This document shows, in pieces, positions 1-12,760 of a stretch of 64,000 nucleotides of DNA. Within the stretch, counting starts at the first letter, position 1. Each line of letters opens with the position of its first letter. The position numbers and the translations under genes are program-made. The notes below the pieces were generated by a model. It was not told the DNA's origin. It ran no database searches and saw only the letters and a list, made by a program, of their open reading frames with translations. Location: NCBI GenBank assembly GCA_036571765.1, contig BROE01000010.1, positions 9,495,101 through 9,559,100 of the forward strand, given 5' to 3'. Origin of the DNA: Plecoglossus altivelis. Taxonomy: Eukaryota > Chordata > Actinopteri > Osmeriformes > Plecoglossidae.

Positions 1-33
1 CGGGGGGGAGCGCGGGGGGGGGTGCGGTTCTGC

Positions 34-41
34 TATAAATA
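34..41 (+). promoter_or_regulatory. TATA box of the desmin gene
   Basis: TATAAATA lies 92 bases before the desmin start codon, behind a G-rich stretch that begins the window. The spacing suggests transcription starts near position 60-65 and a 5' leader of about 60 bases. Muscle enhancer elements that would be expected further upstream lie outside the window. Confidence 0.75.
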
Positions 42-125
42 GCCCAGGGTAGTAACGTATGCCTCTCAGTCAGTCCCACAGCTCCAGCCTTCCCATAGCC
101 CCAGACGCAGCCTCGCTCCTCCGCC

Positions 126-2450
126 ATGAGCCACTCTTACTCCTCCGCCCAGTCTGGCTCCTCTTACCGCCGTACATTTGGCAGCCAGGGATACAGCACC
201 CCGACCATGTCCCGCTCCCTCTACGGACGGGGCTCTGGGTCCGGGGGCAACCGAGTGTCCTCCCGGGTCTACGAGGTCACCAAGACCTCCTCTACGCCCG
301 TCTACTCCGGCTACCACACCTCCACCTCCTTTGGCGGGCCTGTGCTGTCGTCCAAGGCGGCCAGGTCGTACAGTGGCATGGGGGAGACGCTGGACTTCAG
401 CCTGGCCGATGCGCTCAACCAGGAGTTTCTCCACACGCGCACCAACGAGAAGGTGGAACTGCAGCACCTGAACGACCGCTTCGCCAGCTACATCGAGAAG
501 GTGCGCTTCCTGGAGCAGCAGAACGCCACGCTGGTGGTGGAGATCGAGCGGCTGCGCGGCCGTGAGCCCACGCGCATTGCCGACCTCTACGAGGAGGAGA
601 TGAGGGACCTGAGGCTTCAGGTGGAGGCGTTGACCAATCAGAGGTCCCGGGTGGAGGTCGAGCGAGACAACCTGGCGGATGATCTGGACAAGCTGAAGCT
701 GAGGTAAGGGAGCGCGGTAGAGAGGGTGGTTTGATGGAGGGTGGAATGTACCAATATTAAGGTTATGTCTAGAGGTGAGGAGATAGAGAGGGAGACAGAG
801 AGGATCACAGTAGAATAGGAAATGAGATATGTTCTGATGCAGAAAGCTTGGCATTTCAGCAGCCCAGAACAGTGCTGATATCATAGCTGACAGATTTAAA
901 CAGGCCCTTGGGAACAGAGTGCCTGAACATATCAGCTGTTTGTTGTGGTAACAGGAGATATTTATAAATCATGGCTGTAGTTTCTCCTTCGCACTGGACA
1001 GATGATGAACACTACCTGGTAGAAAAGGGCCTCAGTGGCTGAAATTGTTTCGAAAACAAATCCTTGAAGAAATCATACAGACTGTCTGCAGATGCTATAA
1101 AGTATCAATCTTTTATCAGTTACGTTCTTCCTGCCCCTCTCCCTATTTCTTCCCTGCTGATGAAATGGGGATTGTTGCATAACGTCGCCTGGCCGCAGGG
1201 GATAATGGCTGCTTAAAAGCATCCATGCCTTTCCCTCCGACTCAAAGCTTATCCTTCAAGCAGCATCCCAACTCAAACGAAGCAGGAAACGACAAAGACG
1301 AACACAGCGCTGTCAAACAATGGCTACGTTTATCCAGACGCACGATACAAAACCACGTTCAGTTCACAGTTATATGTCAACACAGCAGCACATGCTTTTC
1401 AGACCATGAGAACAGTATGCTCCCCATTTATCAAAGCATACCGCTTTGTAAATTTAGCTCTGCAACGTGTGGTGCAGAAGGACAAAGGGGTCTGTTTTGA
1501 CATTTGCACAGCTTTAGTCTACCATGAAAACACACCGGGGGGAAGAAGGCAAAGAAAAAGACAGAAGCGTGGAGATAGATTGGCTGGACCTTTGAGAGAG
1601 ACTCCAAAATGATTATGACGTAGTTATTGCTGACGGGAGGATGATGGGATGGATGTGAGTGAGTCAAGTGAGGACATGTGGCAGTTGTCTACAGAGATAA
1701 AACAGTCTCTCCCTAAGAGCAGAGCTGGCCATCTCCTCCACCTCCTCCTCCTCCTCCTCCTCACATTAGGGCATATCTGTCAGACAGTGCTACCCCAGAG
1801 GCAGGGTGTTTATGATACGGACTCTCTGGCTCTATAAAAGGAAAGGAAGAGAGTCTTCCAACTATCTCTCTGGCTGGATCTCCTCATGGTCTCTCATTCT
1901 GTTTCACCGTCTCACCATCACACCTCCTAACCCTTCCGGCCCCTGTTCTCTTGCCCAGGCTGCAGGAGGAGATCCTTCAAAGAGAGGACGCAGAAAACAA
2001 CCTGGCTGCTTTCAGAGCTGTGAGTTTAAACGCGACCGACCACACATTTGGGATTGACAGAAAGCGGTTCGGTCAGCGCCGCACCCGCCCGCGGGGTTTC
2101 TGTCTTTGGGTTCGGGGGCCCCGGTTTGACGCTCCGTCTGTGTGCTGCAGGATGTGGATGCAGCCACTCTGGCCCGTCTGGACCTGGAGAGACGCATAGA
2201 GACCCTGCAGGAAGAGATCGCCTTCCTGAAGAAGATCCACGAGGAGGTAAGTCCAGTCTGCCTATCTGCTGATGATGATGCTCACATCACATTTGCTCCT
2301 CTCCAGGCGGTTGCACAACCTTGGGGGGGGGTATGGACATTTGTAACTCACCCACAAACATGGATATGTGCCCTCCTATACAGACAGATGTACAGGCTAT
2401 GCATGTGCCTGCTCGCATGCACGTGTTCGCTGTGCATCTGTCTGTGCCAA

Positions 2451-2492
<42 letters not shown>

Positions 2493-4604
2493 CACACCCA
2501 CTTCTGTGTTCCATCTCTTTGCTGGTGGAGTTAGCACCTGGCTCACGGCCTGTTCTCCGCTGTACACGGCCCATGTAATCTCCCGCAACAGATGCAGCTC
2601 TATAATTACTCACTGAGACAAGTGTGGAGAGGAACAAATTCTCTCGACCTAGGTAAACCCGTAATTGCTGCAGATGCTTGTGTCTGTGCGCGTCTACTGT
2701 AAGATGGGGAGAAAACAAGAGCGAGAGAGAGAGCACTAAATGTGCTCTGCTGAAGGAGATAAGTAATGCTGGGTCATGGCCCGTAAAACTCAAACTCTTC
2801 ACTCAAACAAAAACTTTCTTCTGCCAACCTGAACCCCACCCCGACCCCCACACATCACCCTCCACCTCCCTCGCCTCCCCACCAACACCCCACCCCCCCA
2901 TCCCACACACTCCCGCCCCCCCTGCAGGAGATCCGGGAGCTGCAGGCTCAGATGCAGGAGACCCAGGTCCAGATCCAGATGGACATGTCCAAGCCTGACC
3001 TGACCGCTGCCCTGAGGGACATCAGGGCCCAGTACGAGGGCATCGCTGCCAAGAACATTGCAGAGGCTGAGGAGTGGTACAAGTCCAAAGTAAGAGTCGG
3101 AGAAAGATAGCGAGAGAGAGCGTGAGAGGGAGAGAGAGACAGAGATTGAAAGAGAGAGGGAGAGCATGAGAGAAAAAGAGAGAGTAAGAAAGAGAGAGGG
3201 AGAGAGATGGAGAGAGAGGCATGGATGGATAGACGGATGCTGACCTTCTCCCATGCTGCTCTAGGTGACAGACCTGAACCAGGCGGTGAGCAAAAACAAC
3301 GAGGCTCTGAAACAGGCCAAAATGGAGACCATGGAGTTCAGACACCAGATCCAGTCCTACACCTGTGAGATCGACTCCCTGAAAGGCACCGTATGTCTCT
3401 CCCTATCCCTTTTGTTCCCTATCACAGAGTACACCCAAAGAGGTGGAGGGGGGGAGAGACTTTAAACTCTGCTGTCCCTCTCTCCCCTCTGTCTCTCTCT
3501 GCAGAACGAGTCCTTGATGAGACAGATGCGCGAGATGGAGGACCGCTATGGGCGCGAGGCGGGCGGTTTCCAGGACAACATTGCCCGTCTGGAGGCGGAG
3601 ATTGCCAACATGAAGGATGAGATGGCCCGGCACCTGCGAGAGTACCAGGACCTGCTCAACGTCAAGATGGCGCTGGACGTGGAGATCGCTACCTACAGAA
3701 AGCTTCTTGAGGGGGAGGAGAGCAGGTGACTGCGAGGCAGGGGGAGGGGGATAGAGAAGGGGATGATGCCTGTGGAACATCTTAGAAATCATCCACCCCA
3801 CCTCATTGTTTTTTTAAAAGGTTCTTATGTCATGTTTACACATGCTTATTCTTCCTTTATAGGATTTCTCTGCCCATTCAGAACCGGGCCACCATGAGTT
3901 ACCGGGGTTAGTTCCAACTCATGTTCCTATACCGTTTTTCACTTCTTATGCTATTACATTATTTCACCGCAAGAGGTCGCTATACACATCCAACAGCCAC
4001 TCAGTGCTGAGAAACTGTCTTTCGCTAGAAACATATCTGAGTAAGAGAGATGTTAAAATGTTGTGTAACCTGTGTGCGTGCAGAGACCAGCCCAGAGCAT
4101 GCTCGTGCTTCGGCCTCCGAGATGCACTCTAAAAAAACGGTCCTCATCAAGACGATCGAGACGCGTGACGGGGAGGTAAAACACAAACACACACATACCT
4201 TGCATTGCCTTCACAATAACAACAAGGCTGCTTCGAGTTTTCAACAGTGACACGCATACGCGTGCAGAGACTTGTCGAGTGAGAGGACAAATTCTCTCCC
4301 TGACAGTTTAGTAAATTACCTGCCATGTTTGGATTTTCCTGTCAAGCTTCAACAGGCATGATGTTTTAAACTCAACCTATGGCCTAAATGAACTCTTTCT
4401 ATCTTCTGAACTGCTACTTGGAGTATTCAATTAATTGTTAACCACAACTAAGAAAGGGCGAATTATTGCCACATGCTGATCTGTGTTTTTCCCCTTTAGA
4501 TGGTGAAATGTTATGGTACTCAGCATATTTGTATGTTATAAATGTGGTCTTGTGTTCTGCAGGTGGTCAGTGAATCAACACAGCATCAACAGGACATCAT
4601 GTAA
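126..4604 (+). CDS. desma: Desmin, type III intermediate filament protein
   Basis: Muscle intermediate filament protein that links Z-discs, sarcolemma and nuclei. Coding exons: 126-703, 1959-2019, 2151-2246, 2928-3089, 3265-3390, 3505-3725, 3863-3906, 4084-4175 and 4563-4604, joining in frame to 473 aa (human is 470). The sizes 61, 96, 162, 126, 221 and 44 follow the vertebrate desmin/vimentin plan. Residues 1-100 are the Ser/Tyr/Arg-rich head with the SSYRRTFG assembly motif (12-19). The coiled-coil rod starts around LNDRFASYIEKVRFLEQQN (115-133) and ends with EIATYRKLLEGEE (401-413). The tail keeps the KKTVLIKTIETRDGE block and ends QHQQDIM. Exon 8 is three codons longer than in mammals. 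The head and the tail end favour desmin over vimentin, GFAP or peripherin. The 'a' paralogue name is inferred from the cyp27a1 neighbourhood. The start is the first ATG after the TATA box that opens this frame; the ATG at 59 is out of frame. Confidence 0.96.
2453..2490. repeat. (CA)n microsatellite in desmin intron 3
   Basis: About 19 perfect CA dinucleotides in intron 3 of desmin. Confidence 0.9.
3104..3225. repeat. (GA)n-rich purine tract in desmin intron 4
   Basis: Imperfect GA repeat on the sense strand, filling most of the short intron between desmin exons 4 and 5, from just after the donor at 3090 to shortly before the acceptor at 3264. Confidence 0.85.
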
Positions 4605-5221
4605 GATGCACACGGAAGAAGACAAGATGAAGACTGAAACAAATAAAACAAGAAGGACTTTTCAAACTCATCCTCTTGGCCTTAAGTTGTTCTTATTTCC
4701 AAAACGTCTTTGACATGGTATACTCATAATTTATTCATAAGTGTTAGAGGGTTAAGTCACAATTAGTGTTGGAAATGTAACGCAATATGTTTGTGAAATT
4801 CCGTTTTTTTTTTTTTTTTTGCAATATCCATGTTCCTGTGAATCACAGGTAGGTGTGTGGATGCTCATGTGTGATTCACAAGCATGTTCGTTCTGGCTTC
4901 ATATGATCCCTTCCTACACAATCACACGCCATGACTCCGCCAGGTCGGTTGTCTAGAAGTCACGCCCGGGTGTTTCTGGAGGGTGTTTCTGGAGGGTGTT
5001 GCCAGTGTTGGGGTAGTCAGCAACCTTAGGGGAGAACAGGCGCACGGCTGAAGAAAGATAAGATAAGAAAGAAGTTTCAAGTTGTCTAGAGGGAGGTGAA
5101 TTATAAGGAGAGAGAGGAAGAGGTTGAAGACGATGGAAAGGAGAGCAGGGCTTTTAACCATAGAGGATCGTCGATGTTTTCGATTTTCAAAACTGCGGTC
5201 TGATACATGAAGCCATGTTTA

Positions 5222-5227
5222 AATAAA
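5222..5227 (+). terminator. Candidate desmin polyadenylation signal
   Basis: AATAAA followed within about 35-60 bases by a GT-rich stretch (near 5261-5285), the usual arrangement of signal and downstream element. It would give a 3' UTR of about 640 bases. A second AATAAA at 4642-4647, only 38 bases past the stop, lacks an obvious GT-rich partner. Confidence 0.5.
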
Positions 5228-5678
5228 AGAAATAGTGACACACAGTGTTCTCACATAATTGCGTGTGTGTATGTGTGCTTGTGTAAACAGAAAACACCAA
5301 AGGCTATGTAGAATCACATCGTTTATCATATACAGGCCCATACAAACACATGCTTTAATAACTCAATAATAAGAATAATCATACAATTTCTTAAAGCATG
5401 GACTTAATGGCCTACATTTAGGAGGTTGCACTCTTGGATTATATGGATTTTCATAATATAAATAAATAACCTGATAAATAAACACATGCGTCCCACTGCG
5501 AGGACACATCTCAATGAAAATGATAAAGTTCCTTAACAATTTTGTAAGAAAAACGAAAACATTCGAAATGTAACAAATCCGGAAACAACATTTAAAATGG
5601 CAGAAGTACCAGTACAGTCACTGTGTGAGTGTTTATGTACAGATCGCAGGTCACAAGAATGTACAGGAGCACGCTGAG

Positions 5679-5782
5679 AAAGAGAGAGCAAGAGAGGGAG
5701 AAAGAGAGAGAAAGAGAGATAGAGAGAGCAAGAGAGGGAGAAAGAGAAAGAGAGATAGAGTGAGAGAGAGAGCAAGAGAGAG

Positions 5783-5818
<36 letters not shown>

Positions 5819-5834
5819 CACGAGAGAGCGAGAG

Positions 5835-5869
<35 letters not shown>
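5679..5869. repeat. (GA)n compound microsatellite
   Basis: About 190 bases of GA interrupted by AAAG, AGAT and GCGA units. Its antisense strand reads as Leu-Ser repeats, which are not genes. Confidence 0.9.
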
Positions 5870-5871
<2 letters not shown>

Positions 5872-7140
5872 CACAGAGTCATGCAGGAGCTAGGCCTGGT
5901 CTGGAGGATTCTAGAAAGACACTCTTCTAGGCTGCCTTATAGTTCAACTGGAGCACGAACGGCCACCTATACACCACAGCCAGACACTCTTCCACAATCT
6001 GACTCTTAAGACGATAACAAACCATACCATGTTGCACTATGATACACCACAGACACAATGTTATGAGCCATACCAAAATCAATGCACATTATCGTAGGGA
6101 AATGTTGACCTTGTCTAACTACATGTTGGTGTGGTCAGTGGTCCTCTAGGTCAAACCCTACGCTGACCTGTTCCGTCTTTCACCTATCTCTGACCCCGAG
6201 CTGACTACCTGAGGCGATTGTAAATCCAAGGGCCCGTTACCCCACAACCTTTGACCCTGCGTCCACCCTCTACATGCTGGTAGTAACCCTATTGCTATGA
6301 CAATAACATATCACTCTCATCTTTAGTTTTACGACCGAAGAGATCCACCAGAAACACCCCTCCTGGCTATTGCTGAATGGTCTGGCCTGAAGTCTAAGGA
6401 GGAGCAAGGCACCCATAAAACAGGATCTTCCTCCCTCACAGGTGGGAACGATCCACATTTTAAGAGAGACAGGTGAGTTGAATGTTCTTTAGTAAGAAGG
6501 GTACTGTCCAGCACCAAGGGTGTGGAGAGCGCCCCCTCCCCCCTGAAGAAGACATGAAATGGTCTTCAGAGTGAAAAGTCGTCAGGATGGCACACAGCAA
6601 AATAGTCTGTCCGTTCCCCCTTTACGCGTGTATCGCTGGATGGAAACGTCCAAGTAGAGTACATGAGTGACTGCAGAAGAGACGAGACACAAGTTCAAGT
6701 GACCAGGAGACGTGATTCCTTGTCCGCTGGGGTGACACAAAGACTGTTGAACCCTGAGCCCAGCTGAACCTCTCCGGTCCCCGATTGTCCTGCCATGGTG
6801 CCAGCCGTGTCCCCTGAACACCAGGGGACAGGAGTTCCTGAGGGGAGGGGGAGGGGGGGAGGGTTTGGTGAAGGGCGGGAGTAGCTCAGGAAAGTGAAGT
6901 GCTGCCGCAGTGCTTGTGAAAGTGTGCGAGTGCATGCGTGTGCGGCCAGTGTGTGTTTCCGTGTGGGCGCGAGGCAAAGAACAGCAAGCGTTCATCTGCT
7001 GTTCTTGCGTTGCACTGATTGCTCCAGCCTTTTGTAGCGTGGGGATGGGGTGAGCGGTCTCAGAGTGGCCCCCTTCTCTAGGCAACTGGGAGAGTGGTTG
7101 GGCCCACAAGGGGAGAGGTTGGATCAGTCTGGGGTTGTGG

Positions 7141-9147
7141 TTACAGCCTTAGTGAGGGCCCTGCGGCTGCAGTGAGGGGTGTTGTGGAACCACAGTCATA
7201 GTCCACGTCTACCATGGTGTGAGGCCCGCCCACCAGCCTTCCCTGAGGGGGATACGGCCGGGCCTCAACCTGCCTCTCCCGGAAACTCTGGATGTAGCTC
7301 TGAAAGGGACAGACAGAGAGAAACAAAGAGAACAACAAAAAGTTAAGACGCAGGACTGAAAAAGAGAGGGGCAAACAAAATGGGCAATCTAGTCCCTGTA
7401 GTTTCAGGTCTGTACAACGCTTATGGGAGTTGAGGCTACGATGCTGCAGCAAGGGCGGGACAGGACACACACGACGGGGGGGACAGGGGGGGAGGGGAAG
7501 ACAAACGGGGACGGTGGCGGAGGTGCCACTCACGGGAGAAAGGACGTCCCCGTCGAAGCGGCGGATGGGGTTGGGCTTCCGGCGGTAGGCGGGCTCTGGG
7601 TGGAGCGGCTTGGCCTGGCTGGCGTGGTGCGAGTTCGTCTGCTTCTTCTTCTTCTTCCGGCTGTAATCCCTCCGCTCCTCCTTCTGACGGATCCGCATCA
7701 GCTGCACCCGCCTCTGCTGCCGGCTGATGATCACTGCCAGAGGGAGGGACATGGTTTACACACACACACGTTTGTAGTGCACCCAAAAGATCCACTGCTA
7801 ATGACAGAGCACTAACATTTATTGATCCCTTATATCTCTTGTATTGGCTAGACGCACACAGCTGTGAGTCTGCAGGCAGACGTGACCTTTCACTGCCCTG
7901 TTTCTTTGTTTTATTACTACTATGATTGTAATCATCTCTATATTAGGGCAGACAAGAAGTACTAGGCACCATCTGGCAGGGAGCTCACCCAGGAATAATC
8001 TGCTCCTCTGCGAAACGTCTCTCCTTCTGTCTCTGTCTCTCTCTCTCTCTCTCTGTTTTTCCACTACCTACCCATCTTTCTCTTTTCCCTCGTGCAACAT
8101 GCTGTCTTTCTTTCACACCCTCAGACACACACACTCTTCGTATCTAACTGAGTTAAAGCTGTTGCTTGCATGCTAAACCCCCTCGGCCAGTACCGAGTCC
8201 TGGCCCAGGCTTACCTTTTGTGTGGGAATAGCCCTCGGCCGTCACCTTCCACTGGATGAGCACCCCCAGCAAAGTGAGGGCTGGCCACACGCCCAGGACC
8301 ACCCAGGTGATCCAGCAAACGGGCCGCGTGGGCGCCGCCTTGACCCGCTCGTGCACGTACAGCACCAGGGCGAACAGCTCCACGAAGTAGTCCAGCGCCA
8401 CGGTGATGACGGCGGCGCCGAACACGGCCGTGGACAGAGTGGTGAAGAGGCGTTGCCACTGCAGGGTGAGCACAGCGAACAGCATGCCCAGGCCCAGCAG
8501 CACGCCCAGGGGCACCCAGACGGAGCGCGGGGGGCTGTCGGACAGCTCCTCCATGCCCACCAGGGTGGCCACGGCTACCAGCAGACCCAGGAGGAGGCCC
8601 ACCATGAACAGCCCCACGCTGCGCACCAGCATGGTGACCAGGCCGCACAGCGTGCCGATGCCCAGGCCGATGCCCACGCTGGCCTCCACGCTCAGCTGGG
8701 TGTCCAGCACGCGCTCCTTGTAGCACAGCATGAAGATGATGATGGAGCCGAACATCAGCCCCGTCAAGAACATCACCGCCTTGAAGCAGCGATAGCCTGG
8801 GGTGGATGGAGGGTCGGATGGACAGAGAAAGAGAGAGACAGACATGAAAGAAGAGTGTGAGACAGAGACAGAGACAGACAGAAAATTAGAGAAAGCAGAG
8901 AGACTTATCGAGAATGGGACTAGACAGAGAGAGAGACAGAGAGAGAGAGAGAGGTGGTCAAAGACACCAACAGAGACTCACCGAAGAAACAGTAGATGAT
9001 CCCGAAGAGACAGCACATGGAGCAGACCACGGAGGGAACCACCTTGTAGCGCCGGCCCGTCTCTTCGCACCCATCCAATCGCTCAGGGCTCAGGTCCTGA
9101 GGGGGCGGGGCCAGCTTCAACGCCAGCGTCTGCCACGTGGACGTCAT
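7141..9147 (-). CDS. tmem198: Transmembrane protein 198
   Basis: Multi-pass membrane protein; the mammalian protein associates with LRP6 and promotes its phosphorylation in Wnt signalling (family knowledge). Exons in transcript order: 9147-8982, 8796-8215, 7733-7534 and 7299-7141, all with GT-AG ends, giving 368 aa. The N-terminal half matches the vertebrate protein closely: VVPSVVCSMCCLFGIIYCFFG leads into YRCFKAVMFLTGL, CYKERVLDTQLS, and several further hydrophobic helices up to a WKVTAEGYSHT segment. The cytosolic tail keeps RRVQLMRIRQ, PAYRRKPNPIRRF, GDVLSPSYIQSFR and the acidic YDCGS end. About seven membrane spans lie between residues 40 and 255. The coding exons are very GC-rich. In human TMEM198 also lies close to DES. 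A further 5' noncoding exon may lie above 9190, where a pyrimidine tract and AG occur on the minus strand. Confidence 0.95.
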
Positions 9148-9738
9148 GGCAAAGGGGTGGATGAGGTTGTAGAGAGAGGGCAGAGGGGCTCTCAGGTGAG
9201 GGGCCAGGGAGGATAGGGGCAGGGAAGGTTAAGATCCCATCCACAACAATCCACCTATTGAGGGAGTGGGAGAGAGAGAGGAAGAGGGAGGGAGACAGGA
9301 AAAGAGAGAGAGAGACAGATGAAGAGGGAGGGAGACAGGAAGGGAGGGAGAGAAGGGACGGGAGATAGAGAGAGTTGAATGAAGGGAAATAGATAGACAG
9401 TCATTACATCTCATCAATAATGGAAAAATCATTCAAATGCCTTTCAAGGTTTGAAAAGGGGTTTGCACTTCACTATTACAGACATTAGACACGGCAGTCA
9501 TCAAACCGGTAACTGGTTTGCACTCTGCACCTGTATAAACAGACACTGCAGTCATCAAAGGCCTACAACTGACTCTCTCTCTCTTTCAGATTGAGCCTTC
9601 AGAGATGCAAATCCCTCTCCACAGGGGCCTGAGAACAGGAAACAGGCCATGAGAGCACTCTGTTCTGACGAGGTAGGGAACCTGTTTTTGCATAGGCAAC
9701 AGTGAAAGCACAAAGAGAAAGAGAGAGGGGGGAGAGGT

Positions 9739-9745
9739 AGTGAGA

Positions 9746-9789
<44 letters not shown>

Positions 9790-9796
9790 AAGAGAG
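9739..9796. repeat. (GA)n microsatellite with GAAA interruptions
   Basis: Regular purine repeat on the plus strand about 600 bases upstream of the tmem198 start codon. A longer imperfect purine tract lies at 9248-9374. Confidence 0.85.
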
Positions 9797-12634
9797 GGAC
9801 TTGTCCTCGTGGTACAGCTCAGCTCCTCCACGCTGTGTGTCTTGATATTTCCTTCTCTCCGTGTGTGTTGTGTGAACCCGGGCGTTCAGTGTGAGGCCAG
9901 GCCAGGTTTCTGGGTCAGGCACTGGGTTATGTAAGTCTGGAAGGAGGGGGAGGGGTGGGGTAGGCGTGCCTGTCTGACTGGAGCTGCTGGTGAGATATTC
10001 ATGAACTCCACCACACCTTCCCTCCTTCCCTCACCTGAACAACAACCCCCCCTCCCCTCCTGTTCTCTCTCTCTCTCCATCCGAAGGCTAGTCTAACGAA
10101 CTGTGGGATTGCACACACTCCCTTAGGTAACGCAGCACATCGTACTTTCATATAATTAGTGTTCCGATAGTTTCAAATATCTGGTTTTAATTGAGCGCAG
10201 CAGGAGTGAACGTCTCTCTGTGTCTGTAAACTGTTGCACCTGAATACGGGGAGATTGGAACCTGACACCTTGGGGTGTGCCGTCATTTGCTCCCCCGCTG
10301 AGCTATGCTACAGTAAACACATCCGGGATATTCAAATAGACAGTGGGCCCTGTGGGACCGCGACCCCACCTGTTGTCTCCTCCCTTCATGCGGGATGAGA
10401 GCAGAGGGGAGACACGTGGAAAGCTCGATAGAGAACAAATAGCAAACTCTCTTTGTATCTCCTTTTGAAGTGTCTCAGAGGACTGCATCCCCGCGAGGCA
10501 GGAGCACCACAAACCATTTCTGTTCTGTTCTCAGTGCACCGATAAGACAGGACAAGGTGTCCGTTTATCTGTGGTGCTCTGGGCGCAGACGGAGTTATCA
10601 GGATAGCTTTGTTTTGTTGGTGATGATGAAGGGTATGACTTCAAGGACGCAACCGTGGTCTGGACCGGGGGGGGGGGTATTTGTGTTTGTAGGGACGATT
10701 TTCCCTCCTCGAGCAGACAGCAACTCAGTCGGTTTCATTTAAAGCCAAGTGAAGACTGCCCCACATCCCTCAGCTGACCTGCTGCCTAACATGACCCGAG
10801 CATGTCGCCAATCTCATCTCAGTGGAGGGATTATCTTGTCCAAACTGAACAACTGAAAGCCCACACCAAGCCCTGAGCTGTGCCCCTGTGCTGCTAGAAC
10901 GCCTTCTCTGTGTTCACTAGAGATCAGCTTCTGACAACAGGGCAGGGCATTCTTTAGGGCATCTACCAATAAACACCCTGCTACTTCGTGTCTGTTGTCA
11001 TGACGATGGACGGATGCTGCTGGATGGTGAGTTGGGTCCGGTCCAACGGCGGTCTGACCAATGGCAGAGCAGCCTAAAGCCCCATAGCAACAGCGTGGGA
11101 GCCAATCCGTACGCCTGCATGTTCACTCCTCTCTGTTCTTCTCGCTCTGTGCAGTAGTTCGGCTGCCTCCCTCTGCCAACTCCCCCTTCACAGCAGACGT
11201 AAACAATGACTGGAAATACAGCAACTGCCCACGTCTAGACAGACACAAAATGTAAAGGCTAGGTGAAAGCAGTGCTGCTGGAGGTGGGGTGCTTCAGACG
11301 GTAAAACAGCAGACCCGTCGTTGAAGTGAGCGAGGGATGGGGGAGGGAGGCTAGAAGGTGTTAGAGAGGCAGCACGCCAAAGGGCCGCCTGATGCCTGTT
11401 AATGATGGTGTGAGATCCCAGCCGGGTCTGCGTGTGTTCATGAGTATCGGGTCTCAGCCACCGTCTTCCCTTCTCAAATCTCGCAGCGGTGCCGAGAAGC
11501 GGTAGCACAGCTCTCATTAACAATACAACAGATTTTTTTTTTAAAGCTCCCAGCTAAAAATAACCACGAACGGAAACAAATGAGCCGCCCAACAAGCCGC
11601 CTGAAAATCCATAACAAGCCTGTCCGCGAGGTTGATGGATGGCTGTCGTAGGCTAACAGCATGTTTCTATGCCTCAGGTGGAGGGGGATTCATTGGAATG
11701 ACAAGCGATAGCGTAGCGTACTAGCCTCCTGTTACATTAAATGGATGGCTGCCTTGTGCTAGCAGACGTCCAGCTGTGTTAATCCCCCAGAAGCCTCAGC
11801 GGCTGTGTTGCGCCGGTCTTCCCACCTGTCGGGCAGCAGACAGCCAGGGCCTGCTAACCTCAGCTGACTGACTGAGCTGACAGGAACTCAGATAGCCTCG
11901 TTCCGGGCGCTACCTGCCCCAGCCTGTAGCATGCTAGCGTACGACCGCTCGATCGTCCCATGGAGGGTGCTTCGAAGGTCTCCTCTGGCCTCAGAGTGTC
12001 ACCCTGAGTGACACGGGGCAGGATTTGAGGCTTGAATGAAGCTTGAATGAAGCACATGTCTGGGAAACATTCACCCGAGACTCGGAGTGCTAATGTAGCC
12101 GTCATCATGCTGTTCCTCACAGGTCTCCGTCATGTTGATATGCGGTAACATTCAATAACAGTCTAGAGGCTCTAGACTGTCTCAACTTTAGAGGGACACA
12201 ACAGTACACAAGCACTCGGGATCATGCGGATAAACACAGACCCTGCTCTGAAGGAATGGTGAACTTGAGTACTGGCTGACTGGTGGCTCGCTGTCGGGTT
12301 TTCACTGCTGCAGGGATCATCCATCTCCCCCAGCAGTGATACAAGGAGGGGATGGAGGAGAAGAGAGGAAGGAGAAGGAAAGGATATATCTCTGACCACA
12401 GGAGAGCTTTAATGTAGGACAGTATCACTTGTGTGCACTGGTTTGTTGGTTTTGCTTGTGTGCATGAGCGTGTGTGGGGGGCTATTTGCATGGCTATGGG
12501 ATGGCAGTGAAAAGCAGAGTCACCACAGCCTGTCCGACCTTATTGAAAGGGGGAGGGGTGGTGGACAGAGAGAAAGAACATAGCTTTGATAAGACCAGTT
12601 AATTATGTTGAGCACCTGAGTTGCACTGGCATGG

Positions 12635-12639
<5 letters not shown>

Positions 12640-12669
<30 letters not shown>

Positions 12670-12760
12670 CTGCATGCAGGTGCTGATACCTAAAGACTGA
12701 TTCACCAACACCCACACACCCACACCCACACACACATACACACACACACACACACACACA
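12640..12760. repeat. Paired (GT)n and (CA)n microsatellites
   Basis: A GT run at 12640-12668 is followed by CA-rich sequence at 12710-12760. The two can base-pair with each other as a long imperfect hairpin. Confidence 0.8.

Larger units (their letters stand above)
4605..7140. other. Convergent intergenic region between desma and tmem198
   Basis: This holds the desmin 3' UTR, a poly-T run near 4804, a small repeat of a TTTCTGGAGGGTG unit near 4973-4998, the GA array at 5679-5869 and presumably the tmem198 3' UTR at the right. No coding exon with splice sites or family similarity was recognised. Confidence 0.6.

Noticed and set aside
66..884. 272-codon frame antisense to desmin exon 1
   Set aside because: It runs opposite a clear desmin exon and continues into its intron; it is a by-product of codon bias.
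5533..5930. Leu-Ser and Arg-Glu repeat proteins (also at 3100, 9586, 19936-20454 and 62650)
   Set aside because: They are translations of (GA)n/(TC)n microsatellites.
8222..8860. 212-codon plus-strand frame across tmem198
   Set aside because: It is antisense to tmem198 exon 2, is Gln/His/Ala-rich because of strong GC bias there, and resembles no protein.
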